A stretch of 64,000 nucleotides of DNA from Diphasiastrum complanatum (taxonomy: Eukaryota; Streptophyta; Lycopodiopsida; Lycopodiales; Lycopodiaceae), in contig CM055102.1 of the NCBI GenBank assembly GCA_029204225.1, positions 35,892,585-35,956,584 on the forward strand. Reading direction: 5' to 3'. The notes below the pieces were generated by a model. It was not told the DNA's origin, did no database searches, and saw only the letters and a list, made by a program, of their open reading frames with translations. A program made the translations under genes and the position numbers. Of the stretch, positions 1 through 13,242 are shown piece after piece (position 1 is the first letter of the stretch; every line of letters begins with the position of its first letter).

Positions 1-754
1 TGCCTAAAGTGTAAACCCTATTGCCTAATGCCTAATACCCTAATTTCTACTACTCAAATTACAATTACTTCAAATCTTTAGATGATGTTGCCACAACGTT
101 GTTTGTGTTTCTTTTGTTAAAACCCTTATTGAATCTAAAGCCTAATTGAGCATGATCTAATCGAGTCTAACAACCTAATCATTCATAAACTAATCTATTT
201 AAAAGCATAATTGTTCACAGCCTAATCATGCTGACGAGAGTGGGCGATACAATGTGAGGGAGGGGTGAGAACCCTAGAGCTAAATGGCTGAATGTATTGA
301 CCACACATTTGGGTGGCCTGCATCAAATTTGTATGTATGCATGTGCTTTTTATGTGTATATGTATGTGTGTGCATGTATGTGTCTTCATGTGTATATGAG
401 CAATAGAAAAAAAATGTGTGTATGTTTGTGAGATTGAGAGTGTGTGTATGTATGTATGTGCAGATGGTGCAGGTGATGGTAAACTATAGGACATTTGTGC
501 GAAGAGATAATGGAGCTATTCTATTTTGGAGATGATGTTTATACGTGCAGTACTATCTGGGTGAGAGCAATTCACCTAACTTTTGTACTATCAACAACTT
601 TGCGGATATTTTCTTCCTCGAAAGAGATTTTTAGTGATAAATGTAGATGAATTTGTTAGTAATATGAAAAATTGTGAGATTGAGTAAAGTACAAACAATG
701 TTGGATTTCATGGTGTACACATTGGTACTTAAGAATGACTTTGTATTTTGAATT
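1..754. other. Intergenic, no gene recognised
   Basis: No coding region is convincing here. The first 200 bases carry scattered degenerate CCTAA-like words (CCCTA, CCTAAT), and 330-465 is rich in TG/TA steps. Neither forms a regular array. The short frames on either strand have low-complexity composition and no recognisable domain. Confidence 0.5.
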
Positions 755-2566
755 TTGCCCATTGGAATTTTGGGCAAGAACCTTAACTTAGTGTTGTTGG
801 ATTACAAGGGAAAATTTTACATGGCAAGGGCTACAACGGTAAAGGAACAGGCGCCTCCTGCGGAAGATTGTCTAGTGGGTGCCTCAGAGAATTTGTTGAA
901 ACGAGGGAGAAATCTTAAGCAAATACTCTGCTTCTGTGTAGAGGTAGACAAAGACAGGACCCCTACCAGCCGAGAATTACCAGAAGCTATAAGAGAAGTA
1001 CTACAGAAATATGTCGATGTGTTTCCCAATGAACTCCCAGCTGGATTGCCCCCGAAGAGAAGTATAGACCACAAAATTGAACTCATCCCAGGAGCAAATC
1101 CAGTAGCAAGACCTCCGTAAAGAATGACTCAATTCAACGAACTGTTAGACAAAGGCTTCATACACCAATACTTTTTGTGGAGAAGGTAGACAAGACTCTC
1201 AAGACGTGCGTCGACTATCGAATGCTAAACACACTTACTATCAAGAAATGTTTTTCATTGCCAAGGATTGATGACGTGTTTGGTAGATTGAGGCCAGCTA
1301 GAGTCTTTTCAAAGGTTGATCTAAGTTCTGGTTTCCATAAAATTTGGGTAGCGGAAGAAGACATATTCAAAACGGCTTTCAGACCCCGCAACGGCAGCTT
1401 TGAATACTTGGTGATGCATTTGGATTAACGAACGCGTTAGCCACCATTTGTACTCTAATGGGGATTGTATTCCTGGATATGGAAGATTGTGTGGTGGTCT
1501 ACTTCGACGACATCCTGGTGTTAAGTGAAGGAATAGAAGATCGTGTAAGGGACCTTGGGAGGGTCCTCGTGAGGCTAAGGGAACACATGTTGTTTGCAAA
1601 GGAAACCAAGTGCAAGTTCTTTGTTGAAGAAGTGGACTTTTTGGGGCATGTTAAGGGACATGGCATGATTTGAATGGACCCCAAGAAAATCCGAGCAATT
1701 GTTGAGTGGAAAGTTCCCCCACGACGTTCAAGGATTTGTTGGGTTATGCAGCTTCTACCAAAGATACAGATAAAATTTTAGTAGAATTGCTGCACCGCTG
1801 ACAGGCCTCACTAAGGAACAAAGGAAAATGATTTGGACTCCGGAGTGTGGCAAAGCATTCGGCGAGCTAAAGGAGATCGTTACAAAAGAACCGGTGCTTG
1901 CTCTACCCGGCTTCAACAAAAGCTTCAAGATACACACGGATGCATCGAACTTTGCGATTGGAGCCGTGTTGATGCAAAGGGGCAAACTCATAGCCTTTTA
2001 TTCGAAGAAACTAAATGATGTGGAATGATGCTGGCTTGTGCACGAGAAGGAAATGTTGGCTATGTAAAAGCAACCGGAGAATGGAGGCATTATGTGGCGG
2101 ACCGACATTTTAAGGTGCTCAACGGTAATGTGTTTCTAAGGCACTTTGATACTCAAGCCAATCTCTCTCCAAAACAGATGAGGTGGCAAAGTTACTTGGC
2201 TATGTTCGATAAAGAGATCATCGACCAAGCTGGCAAGGAGAATGTGGTAGCCGATGCAATCAGTCGACAGGAACTTTTGATGGCTAACAACTCAACTTTA
2301 GTGCCTAACTTGCTTACAAAGATACATAATGCATACGATCAGGACAAGATTGCCCAAGATTTGATAAAGAAATTTTGAAAGGGAAAATCCCTGAGACTAT
2401 ATTATTGGGCAAACCAGACTATCTTTGCCAAGCAGAGCAAATTATATGTCTGAAGGTTGCGGAGCTAAGAAAGAAAGTCTTGAGAGAGTGTCATGAAAGC
2501 CCCATAACGGGGCACCCTAGTCTTCATCGAACAGATCAACTACTAAAGAAAAGCTTCTATTGGGAC
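755..2566 (+). pseudogene. Broken Ty3/gypsy pol (RT, RNase H, start of integrase)
   Basis: The three plus-strand frames give successive pieces of a gypsy polyprotein. First comes the RT N-terminal region ('VFPNELPAGLPPKRSIDHKI', near 1017-1076). Then come the DYRMLN and 'SKVDLSSG' fingers/palm motifs (about 1210-1335), the catalytic YFDDIL (about 1500) and FLGHV (about 1640). RNase H follows with 'HTDASNFAIGAVLMQ' (about 1935) and its 'NVVADAISR' end (about 2245), and finally the H-C part of the integrase zinc-binding domain (about 2490-2560). Stop codons and frame changes near 1118, 1425, 1672, 2026 and 2376 break the frame. The element stops abruptly at about 2566 where the adjoining minisatellite tract begins. 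No LTR, primer site or integrase core remains. This is an old, dead fragment. Confidence 0.9.
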
Positions 2567-3950
2567 ACTGACCCTCAAAAATACCTCGAAAATTGAGACA
2601 CTGTACCTCGAAAGTACCTCAAAATACCTCGAAAAGTACCTCAAAAATTGAGACACTGACCCTTGAAAGTACCTCAAAAATTGAGACACTGACCCTCGAA
2701 AATACCTCGAAAAATAGACATTGAAAATACCTCGAAAAATTGACACTGAAAATACCTCGACATACCTCGAAAAGTACCTCGAAAATTGAGACCTGACCCT
2801 TGAAATATCTCAAAAATTCCGTGTCTCCAAAAATTGAAACCTCAAAATGTACCTCGAAAATATCTTCAAAAATTTGTGTCTTGAGCCTCCAAAAATACCT
2901 TGAAAATTGAGACATTGGCCCTCGAAATACCTCAAAAAGTACCTCGAAATACCTTGAAAATTGAGACACTGACCCTCGAAAGTACCTTGAAAAATAGACA
3001 CTGAAAATACCCCAAAATACCTCAAAAATTTGACACTGAAAAGTACCTCAAAAAGTACTCCAAAAATTGAGACATTGACCCTCGAAATACCTCAAAACTT
3101 TCGTGTCTCCAAAAACTGAAACCTCGAAATGTACCTCGAAAATATTTCCAAAAATTCGTGTCTTGAGTTTCCAAAAATTCGTTCCTCCACAAATTGAGTC
3201 TCGACAATTTGGAGTCTCCAAAAATTCTATCTCAAAAATTCCTCTAAAAAATTGAGACACTAACCCTCAAAATACCTCGAAAGCACCTCCAAAAATTCAT
3301 CTCTCCACAAATTGACATTGACCCTCGAAATGTACCTCGACAATTTGGAGTCTCCAAAAATTGAGCCTAGAAAAATTCGAGTTTCGAGTCTCTCCACAGA
3401 ATTTTGTTTCTCCACAAATTGTCTCAAAACTTTGTAGACTCCAAAAATTTGACTTTCAAGTCTCGAAAATTTTGTGCCTCCAAAAATTGAAACCTCGAAA
3501 TGTACCGCAAAAATACCTCAAAAATATCTCCAAAAATTCGTGTCTTGAGTCTCCAAAAATTCGTTCCTCCACAAATTGAGTCTCGACAATTTGGAGTCTC
3601 CAAAGTATACCTCAAAAATTGAGACACTGACCCTCAAAAGTACCTCAAAAATACCTCCAAAAATTCGTGCCCTGAGTCTCCAAAAATTTGTCTCTCCACA
3701 AATTGACAATGACCCTCGAAATGTATCTCGAAAATTTGGAGTCCAAAAATTGAGTCTCGAAAATTTGGAGCCTCCAAGAATTCGAGTTTTGAGTCTCTCC
3801 ACAACATTTCGTCTCTCCACAAATTGTGTCTCGAAAATTTGGAGACACTCCAAAAATTCGAGTCTCGAGTCTCGAAAATTTCGAGACTCAACACATCAAA
3901 GTCTCCAAAATTTGAGTTTAGACATTCGTGTCTAAAAATATTCTCTGAAT
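2567..3950. repeat. Degenerate minisatellite tract (AAAATTGAGAC / GACCCTCGAAA units)
   Basis: Nearly 1.4 kb is built from a few short interleaved words: 'CAAAAATTGAGACACTGACC', 'CTCGAAAGTACCTCAAAA', 'CCAAAAATTCGTGTCTTGAG' and 'CTCCACAAATTGAGTCTCG'. Unit order and spacing vary, so it is a higher-order, diverged tandem array rather than a simple satellite. Frames through it on the minus strand translate to repetitive F-R-G/S-Q-F-L-R-Y-F strings. I regard these as artefacts of the repeat and not genes. The left edge abuts the truncated gypsy pol. The same AAAATTCGAGTC words reappear around 4140-4200 and 5925-5965. Confidence 0.85.
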
Positions 3951-3989
3951 TCAAGTCAAGTCAATTGAGAAAAATTATATAAATTCAAG

Positions 3990-4100
<111 letters not shown>

Positions 4101-4513
4101 TTTTTTGATTTTTTTAAGTGTTAGAGAGAGAGTTCGTCCAATTCGAGTCAAGTTGAGTTCGTCCAATGCGAGTCGAGTCCGCATTTAGTCCAATTCGAGT
4201 TTAGACATTCATGTCTAGAAAAATCCTACACATCAAACCTGAATTGTAAGCTTGCCTACTTAAGCTGAGAGAAATTCCCAAAGTATAACCAAATCTCATC
4301 TGATTCAGCAAAGCACTTACAATATTCAATGGAATATGCTAAAATAAAATAAAAAAGCAGTGATATTAAAGCAACCATTACAAAATACTTGTTTTAAGAA
4401 AAAGAAAAGTATCAATCACACGACAAATTGAGCAATTGAATATTTGAAATTGTCAACAAACCAGAACTGCTCTGAATCTGTAGAATGATGCTTGCCGCCT
4501 CACGGATTTCAGC

Positions 4514-5558
<1,045 letters not shown>

Positions 5559-5674
5559 GTATGCATGGGGCAACATGCATACATCCTCTTCCCCATGCAT
5601 ACAAGAATTTTAGTTAGTTTTTTTTATAAAGTACATGGGGTAGGAGGATGACCCATGCATCCTCCTACCCCATG
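5559..5674. repeat. Two adjacent hairpins (12-bp and 17-bp perfect stems)
   Basis: GTATGCATGGGG at 5559-5570 pairs with CCCCATGCATAC at 5591-5602. CATGGGGTAGGAGGATG at 5634-5650 pairs perfectly with 5658-5674 across a 7-base loop. Both stems share the CATGGGG word, so the stretch resembles the end of a foldback or MITE element. It lies just before a long (TA)n array. Confidence 0.8.
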
Positions 5675-5694
5675 CATAGGCACAAATGTGACAC

Positions 5695-5824
<130 letters not shown>

Positions 5825-5957
5825 TAGTTGTGAGTGTCCGTCGTTGACGGGCAATGGAGGCCGATCTAGGTGGCGGCCGATGATTTGGATGATGGCCAAT
5901 CTCGCACATCTCGAATATCTAACATTCGAGTCTTTAAAAAAATTTGAGTCTTTGGAA

Positions 5958-6185
5958 AAATTCGAGCGATAAATCAACACCGCTGATCTGTCGTTGGGTG
6001 GAGCCATCCTTTTGAGTTCTGCCTCAAGCTCCTTCTGATCCTAAGTGAGTGAGCTCCACTCCCCTATTCCATGGAAGCAACTCGGATGGATTCTGTAGTT
6101 TTATGCATTCTTCAGTCTCCAGCTGAATATCAAATTTCACAGCTTTACGCAATCCCTTGCAATGGGGATTTCGGCACTTCCTTGA
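5958..6185 (-). pseudogene. Frameshifted fragment of a plant-conserved protein
   Basis: The minus strand reads 'RKCRNPHCKGLRKAVKFDIQ', continues through LETEECIK to ELTHLG, then shifts by one base into '[20 protein letters not shown]'. The two halves fit together as one continuous protein segment, so this is one domain broken by a single frameshift near 6018-6035. A CRNPHC cysteine pair is visible. I have seen similar cysteine-bearing segments in plant proteins but cannot name the family. CTTCAAG before RKC could be an exon edge. No complete gene surrounds it: a (TA)n array lies downstream and microsatellites upstream. Confidence 0.55.
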
Positions 6186-6538
6186 AGTGTGTTGATAGAT
6201 CTCCCACACTCCAATCAATGACACAAAGGTAAGAAGCATGTTGGAAACATAAGCCATTGGTGCTTCATATACAATCTCTCCAATATGTACAAACATTACT
6301 TGCAAAAGCTCTGAAGCCCTCTTACATGAAGTAGGGCGTCAATAGTACCCCGCTTCTAGGATCTCTATTTGTCTCCTCTATCATCCACCTTCCCTTTCCA
6401 CCCAAGCTTGCCCAGTAGAAAGTGATCAACACCAGCCATCGCGATCAGCAGCAGCGAGAAGGCGCCAGCCATCGAGGGAGAGAGAGAGAGACCCGATCAA
6501 GAGAGAGAGCACTGGGGGGCAAAAACAAATTTGAAATC

Positions 6539-6540
<2 letters not shown>

Positions 6541-6571
<31 letters not shown>
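6541..6571. repeat. Short (GT)n microsatellite
   Basis: About 30 bases of TG repeat. It lies just downstream of a (GA)-rich patch at 6476-6510. Confidence 0.9.
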
Positions 6572-6574
<3 letters not shown>

Positions 6575-6734
6575 CCAAGAAAAAAACACATCATGATTAC
6601 TCAGATATCATGGAATTTTAGAACATTATAGGAAGAATGAGTATTTAGGCTGGTTCATATCTGTGCCTCGTGCAATATATTAACAATTCATACTTTGTTT
6701 TTGAAGAGAAGCCATCAAAACTTATTCAAATTTT

Positions 6735-7850
6735 TTAGGTGGTGGAAGGAGGGTGCTTATGGAAGTTGAGAAGGGAGTAATAAGCCCCTCCTCCTTTGGC
6801 ATAGAGCTCTATGTGGGTGCCTTGTTCTACTATGCCACCATCTTGAAGCACTGCTATCATGTCTGCATTTTGAACTGTAGAGAGTTTGTGGGCACTATCA
6901 TAATCCGGTTGAGAGTATCCTGGACAATACACTCTGATTGGGAATCCTGTGCACTTGTCACTTCATCGAGCAGTAGAATTGTTGGGGTTTTCATAATTGC
7001 CCGAGCTATACAAATTCTCTACTTCTGGCCAACATAAAAGTGAGGTACCCACTCCCCAACTTGTGTTGAGTAACCATTTGGCAATGAGCTGCACATGAAG
7101 CCCAATCATGAATTAGAATGGCATTGGTTGAAATCAGTGGCGAAAAGGTTCATCAGTGTAGGATCAAGAATCTGGTTTTTGATTTTCATGACCTGGTTTT
7201 AATAGTAGCATCGAAGGGAGATAAAACAAAGTAATGGAAAACAAAAGCATAAATTTGGCATGTATACTGAGTGTATTATTGCACTCAAATCATTATTTCA
7301 ACAACGAATGTTATATCTAAGGTAGTGAGAAAAAACAGATCTCAAAATAAAATTTTCTATTTTGTGAATACCAAACGTATTGTACAATCAAAAAATAGAG
7401 TTAGCAAATATATGATGTGAATGTGATCATATAAGGGTTAAGACATCAACTCTTACATACCGATAAATTCTTCATTTCAAACATGAAAGCCAGATTTGAC
7501 CCCACAAAAGTTGCAAGTTTGGAGATTTCAGGATAAGTAAGATATCATTCAAACCTGTGAAACTAACAAAAGAGAAAAATATATCCTAGATATGCCATAG
7601 TACCAATCTTTTCAATCAATTTCAATGTGATAACTACCAAAAAAAAAATAGTATTTTCACCTTATAAAATCACGTGCATTGGCAGCTTGGGCTGCTTCAA
7701 TAATCTCTTCTTCTGTGGAATTACCCTTGCAATGTTTTCCCGTATGCTTCTTGCAAATAGGGTAGGCTCCTGGCTTACCAATCCAATTTGATGACGCAAA
7801 TACGTAAGGTGAAAATTTCTCATGTCTTTCTCACCAGAAAAGCAAGGGTA
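6735..7850 (-). pseudogene. ABCB (P-glycoprotein/MDR-type) ABC transporter pseudogene, nucleotide-binding domain
   Basis: Two minus-strand exons encode most of an ABCB nucleotide-binding domain. The upstream exon (about 7850-7661) contains 'LRHQIGLVSQEPTLFARSIR' (Q-loop region) and then, after a one-base shift near 7700-7720, EEIIEAAQAANARDFI. It ends at a GTGAAA donor. The next exon starts at 7088 after TGTGCAG. The split serine codon is restored across the intron, followed by 'LPNGYSTQVGEW'. The LSGGQ signature is lost (VGQK followed by a TAG stop). Walker B and the D-loop remain as [17 protein letters not shown] further shift precedes '[20 protein letters not shown]'. The ending G-G-A-Y-Y-S-L-L suggests the C-terminal NBD of a full ABCB protein. 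Walker A and all membrane segments are absent. It is clearly dead but still carries its intron, so it came from genomic duplication and not retrocopying. Confidence 0.88.
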
Positions 7851-8619
7851 ATAAGCTAGGGAATCTAGGGATTCGGATCTCCAAAAGCACTGAAAGCACC
7901 GAAAAATGGTAGGGTTTTGGTGAGCACAGAAGCACCTAAACCCATCAAAGCTACAACACCTAAAGGAAGCGGCTAATTCAAAACTACCTGCACATAGAGA
8001 ATTCTGAGAGATAAATATGAATGTAACAGCGAAACGACTTGATAAAGAGCGCATGCGAGCTACTGGAAAGACCAGGTAAAAGCTTTGGACGGACACTGAT
8101 GACTATTGATAATAACCGATTGGTCCCTTCAAAGAATAAGGCACCTACTACAACAGTCCACAAATCGCTTCTCCCCTGATTTATCTCCCAGATCAATGAC
8201 GCTAACCACATGAGCAGCAGGGATAGGAAAAACTATCCGGTAACATGCATCTTACCTTTCCAACATTTTTTTAAACTCGACAACTCCTCTCATTGCTCAT
8301 GTGTTGCTCTCAGACAGGAGACTTAGTGAGGGGCGCACCAGCCAGCAGCGATGGAGATGGAGGGGCAATGGAGGGTCGCACCAGCCAGTAGCGATGGAGG
8401 GAGCAAGAACCTAGGTAGCGATGGAGGGCAGCAAGTGGCCGAGGAGGGCACACCAGGTGCGCACGCGAGAGAGAGAAAAAAAAATTTAAACGTGAGAGGA
8501 TGGAGTGGCATGATTTTTTTTTTACATGTGTGTGATTTTTTATGTGGACAGAGCGTGACATTTTTGGCGGCACAGGGTTAATTTTTTGACAGCAAGCCTT
8601 ACACTCTCTCTAAAATATA

Positions 8620-8736
<117 letters not shown>

Positions 8737-8772
8737 TGTACAAACACACACTATCGATTATCAAGCATAAAT

Positions 8773-8894
8773 GCATTGAGTACATAAAGAAATGAAGAAG
8801 ATGAACATACACAGATGCCCTATTACCAGTTGCACGCATTGAGTACATAAAGAAATGAAGAAGATGAACATACGCCTCATTACCAGTTGCACGC
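8773..8894. repeat. Direct duplication of about 60 bp
   Basis: A unit starting 'GCATTGAGTACATAAAGAAA' and ending ATTACCAGTTGCAC occurs twice in a row (8773-8835 and 8836-8894). The second copy is four bases shorter. Confidence 0.85.
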
Positions 8895-9205
8895 TGCACA
8901 GGAACGTCTACCATACGTTTATTCATCTGCATTATATTTAATCAGTCACCTTTATAAATTACGTGACTTTAATCACCAACTATAGGTAGTCACCTCATAA
9001 CATCTAATTTGTTGCGGAGATTAATTAAACAGACGAGCTAATTCAGGGCACGAATAATTTCGTGTAATTTAATATTGCAGCTCAACCCCCATCTCTAAAT
9101 TGCATCTACTTGTAATACTCATGACATTAGTTGATGAGCTTATACAAGTATATATATATCTGCTAATTTATGGAAGGCAGCAGAATTAATACCCCCGATC
9201 ATCAT

Positions 9206-9778
9206 TTATCCTTTGCGAGATTGATTTTGCCTTTCTCCTTTCAACTCGAATGTTTCGTTCTTACCTCCCAGTCGACTGTCAGCGAAATATACCTTTTCCC
9301 CCTTGTCTCGGTCCCATGGCCGAAAATTAGAAGGATTTTGGGGTAGCCACACATGGCCTGTGAACTTGGGTATATTCTTACCACTAACAGTGCCATATAC
9401 AGTGTAGCCATAGTGTGGCTTCTGCTTGTCAGATTTTGGATCCGCATCAATCATTACATGCCACGTATCCTTCACCTCTCCAGAGCGTATCTGCTTTACA
9501 TCAAAGTCCAGCTGCACACAACCTCCGTTTACAGTCTTATTCTCTTCATCAAAGCGATTAGGAACATTACCCATTGCCAGGCCTAAAGGAGTGCCCTTCA
9601 TGTCGAACTTATCCTCGCAGCATTTCTTCACGCACTCCTTCAGTTTTTTGGCGCCATCCTCAAAGCTTGTTGCGTCCGGATCCCAGTTGAACGCCTCCAA
9701 GCCCTGCAAGGGATCGGGCGCCACCTCCAATACATCGTCGTCGGAGTTCATGATGCAGCCAGTCGACGTCGACTCCAT
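9206..9778 (-). CDS. Uncharacterised 190-residue protein
   Basis: This is an open minus-strand frame of 190 codons with normal protein composition, unlike the low-complexity frames nearby. The N-terminal third is acidic and ends in a lysine/cysteine-rich helix-like stretch (KKLKECVKKCCEDKFD, about residues 44-59). The remainder looks like a compact beta-rich domain with several aromatic turns (WHVMIDADP, YGYTVYGTVSGKN, 'FTGHVWLPQNPSNFRPWDRD'). There is no signal peptide or membrane segment. I do not recognise a family and assign no function. The start is the first ATG of the frame. TTCAG lies about 10 bases upstream of it, so this could instead be the last exon of a longer gene whose earlier exons I cannot identify. 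It could also be a captured fragment. Confidence 0.55.
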   Translation of the reverse strand: MESTSTGCIMNSDDDVLEVAPDPLQGLEAFNWDPDATSFEDGAKKLKECVKKCCEDKFDMKGTPLGLAMGNVPNRFDEENKTVNGGCVQLDFDVKQIRSGEVKDTWHVMIDADPKSDKQKPHYGYTVYGTVSGKNIPKFTGHVWLPQNPSNFRPWDRDKGEKVYFADSRLGGKNETFELKGERQNQSRKG

Positions 9779-10102
9779 CGCCTGATCTGAATATATCAGG
9801 GATAAGATGCAGAATTGATGCTACTAATTTATAATGTAAATGAAGCAGCTGAACTGCTGGTAATAATAATAATGCACCACACTACTGTAGTACTGATATC
9901 ACGAGCAAGCTGCAAGACGAGCCTGCTCAGCCTGTGGCTACTGCTGGCAGCAGGGTCAACACGTCGAGAACAGCTGCTAGGCAACAGCTCACATTTGAAA
10001 AGAGAGTAATGATTGTGGAATTTGTGCATAAGTGGTGGCTGAAAACTCATTTTTGTCCCCTTGTATATTAATTAGAAGGGTCTAGAAGCTCACTTTGTAC
10101 TA

Positions 10103-10236
10103 TGGAAGGAGCCGGGCACAGTCCATTATGCCCGGTAAGGATTTCCAAAAAAATTTGGGCGAGGCCCAGAGGGGCCGAGCCTAAATTTTTTTGGAAAGCC
10201 GAACCGGGCAGAATGGCCTATGCCCGGCTCATTCCA
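10103..10236. mobile_element. Foldback/MITE-like element, about 134 bp
   Basis: An almost complete palindrome. GGAGCCGGGCA and TATGCCCGG at the left mirror CCGGGCAGAATGG and TGCCCGGCTC at the right. Inside, 'ATTTCCAAAAAAATTTGGGC' faces 'GCCTAAATTTTTTTGGAAAG' around a GAGGCCC/GGGGCC centre. It has no coding capacity. The size and structure fit a small non-autonomous foldback transposon. Confidence 0.75.
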
Positions 10237-10299
10237 TTGCGTAATGGAGTCTTCGATTTTTCCACATGCCATTTACAAAGCATAATCATTAATGTGGGT

Positions 10300-12590
10300 T
10301 TTTTTGGACCAATGAGAAACTGCCATGTGGCAGTCTGACACACACAGTCTAACGTGGACTGATGCGCGTTTGGAATGTGCTTCAAAATTTTGAAATTTTT
10401 TAAAAGAAATCCAGTGACATTTTATGCTTTTTAAAAAGCCCAAAAATTGGGCGTAATCAGCACAAAGAATCCATTACATGTACAGTTCCTTGAATTAGCT
10501 CATTTTTAGAAGAAGGGTCTAGAAGCCCATTTTGTCAACAAGTTCCTTGAATTAGCTCATTTTAAGAAGAAGGGTGGGTATGGACCTAGCAATAACACCA
10601 ACGACGAATGTTGAAGACTTTTTCCTTGATTGCATTTCTAAGTTTTCTCCTTCCGACATGTAATTGGGTAATCTCGGCTAGCGTGTTCATGAGGCATTTT
10701 GGGGTTTCGCTCAAAAAACTTACATTTTAAAGTGCTGGCTCACACTTAATCATAGAATCATGACATAAAAAACCCGAGAGATATTTTTGCCTGCCATTTT
10801 TTTGAAAAACATGCCAATTCCATAATTGGGGTATTTAAGTTTTCCCAAACATTGATTAGACTCCGTGAGGTACATTTTACATTTACAAGTGTTGGACAAG
10901 AGTGTCTTTGTAGTTGGGCATGTACCTCCCTCCATTTAAGACAAAGTGCCCTATGAAGTGTCTTTGGCAACAAGACTTTTCAAAAGGGAGCAGGACATTC
11001 TTCACATGCTATTTAATGTAGTATCCCTTGTCCACTCTATTAAAAAGTGGATATCACAACTAAAAGTGCTCCTAAGCAGCATATGGAAGAATGCCTTGGC
11101 TCGGATTTAGGAAAGACAACATAATCCAAGGATGGAATAAGCATCTTCTTCAGAAAATGGGCATGTTCACAAATTTTCTATATCACAATTTTTGGAGATT
11201 TCTATGGGAAAATTGGCATGCACTCATAAATCCCCAATAAAAGCCAATAGAGTCAACGAAATATCGGACTTTGGATGAAAACTTCTATACACTTCCCTAA
11301 ACACTTGCTTGGCCTCGTGTGAAAAGTCATTGAGAAAAAGTGCGTTTGGATTTCACTTCATGGTGTATTGTATCTTAGATGAAGGAAGATACATGTGCAA
11401 CCACCAAGCCACACTTGTCAAGGCACTAGTAAATGTCACAACCTTAGTCACATGATTAGTGTAATTCCCCACATCACCCAATTACATACATGCATGCTCT
11501 TTGTATAAAAAAAAGGCAAGACACCTTTCAATTATTGAATTACATATATGCATGCTCTTTGTTGAGAAAGAGACACCCAACTTTCAAAGTACAATGTGCA
11601 ATGCATGCTACTTAGTAACTAGGGAATGGGCCAAATCATTTCGAATGAAAAAGCCTTCACATCTCTACCAATGAATTATTATTTTTTTAAATGAAATATT
11701 CAAAGCTTATCCAATTTGGGCCATCATGAAGATTACCAAAGTTGCAAATTTTGACATCAACGAGTGCGTACGAGTTTTGAAGTACTGAAGACCTTGGAAA
11801 ACCCCCTTTTATACAATTTTTCGACCAAATTTGAACCCTAAAAATTTTTAAAACCGAATCAACTTCAAATAGGTAGATTTCAACCTTATAGATCTCAAAT
11901 TTACTTGATTCAGCTCAAGGTAATACCTCTGTAAGGAGATATTTAAGAATTTGGCTCAAATTTTTGAATTTTCAGTATGACCGAATGTATGATTAATAGG
12001 TAGTGTATAGCACCTCCAACATGTATTCAAGTAGACTTAGTTTTCATCACAAAGCTCTCTAACTCGGTTGTCAAAAAATGCATTCAGTTGAGAGACTCAT
12101 ATGAAAACTTTGGTTGATGACCCCTTCAACTGAAAAAATGTTTGGACCGAATGGTGGTATGCCGAATTCTTTGTATGATGGTAAGTATATAAATATAGAA
12201 TCTAACTCTAGTTGAGTTGGGATTCTAAAGATATACCAAAATTCGGTCTGAAAAATCCTAGTCTATCCTATAAGGCAAAACTAGTTTTTTCTCTTGTCAC
12301 GCAGAACTAAACTTTTATGAACTACTACAGCTAAAACTCTTGTAGATGACATCCATTTGATAAAATAAAATTAATATGCAAGGAAGTAATAAACACTCAA
12401 ATTAATAATCATAAAAATATACAATCACACCAGAAATAAAAAGTAAAAGATAAACAAAGAGACATATTCATCTTGATAGGATCTATATGATAGGTTTCTT
12501 CATAGGTACTCCTTAGATGACCACCATTTGTGTCTAAGGATATCCCTTCATGATTGCTTATGGGGAATGCTTGATGTTGCATATCTAATT
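10300..12590. other. Long intergenic stretch, AT-rich; right part probably a degenerate LTR
   Basis: No gene is recognisable. Two short direct duplications are visible: GTTCCTTGAATTAGCTCATTTT at about 10486 and 10543 (period about 57 bp), and an ATTACATACATGCATGCTCTTTG-like unit at about 11481 and 11550. The last part should contain the LTR belonging to the primer-binding site at 12598. I could not locate that LTR's left end. Confidence 0.4.
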
Positions 12591-12784
12591 CTTGACATGG
12601 TATCAGAGCAGCAATAGTTCTGCGTGCCTGATCAGTGGATACAACTTGTCACAGGCTCCACAACGAAGTGAGAAAGTCCTTCACGGGAGGTGAAAGCTTG
12701 GAGAGACAAAAATGGCTGGAAGAAATTCTTATTTGGTGTATTTTGCAGGTTCGAAGCTCAGAATCATCAGTGGCAAATGAAGAC

Positions 12785-12990
12785 ACAGTCCCGGAGGCAT
12801 CAGAAAGGCCAGGGCAGTATCAGACAGATTGAAAATGTGTTGAGTGGGGAGATTTTTACAATACTTCCTAGTTGTTGTAAAAAGCACAGTACCGGACGCA
12901 TCATAGGCCAAGGCAGCATCAAACAGATTGAAAATCTGTTGAGTGGGGGAGATTTTTACGATACTTCTTAGTTGTTGTGAAAAGTGCCAT
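12785..12990. repeat. Two-copy tandem repeat in copia leader, period about 101 bp
   Basis: The copies begin ACAGTCCCGGAGGCATCA and ACAGTACCGGACGCATCA. Both contain CAGATTGAAAAT(G/C)TGTTGAGTGGGG and end in CTTAGTTGTTGT-type sequence. Confidence 0.8.
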
Positions 12991-13242
12991 TTGTGTGGGA
13001 GGTTTGCCAAGAAATCTCTCATTTGTTTGTTTGGGGTATCGCATATCACACTAGACAGTGTCTAGTACTGCCATTCAGAGTTAGGAGGCTTCATACTTTT
13101 CACATTACTAATCTTTGTCTTTTGAACAGTCATACATTTCAAAATCTTTGCAAAGAGGAGGCGACGTAGTCGTTGTGCTGAAGTGGGAAATCTGAAATAT
13201 TCCCTCTGAAAGTTCTTATATTCTCTCTACTTTTCATCTTGT

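Noticed and set aside
1-200. CCCTAA-like words suggesting a telomere remnant
   Set aside because: Only scattered, irregular words; no run of the plant telomere heptamer.
2543-3954. Overlapping 'SQFLRYF / FRGSVS' frames on the minus strand
   Set aside because: Produced by the minisatellite words. Registers change with spacing and no frame is conserved.
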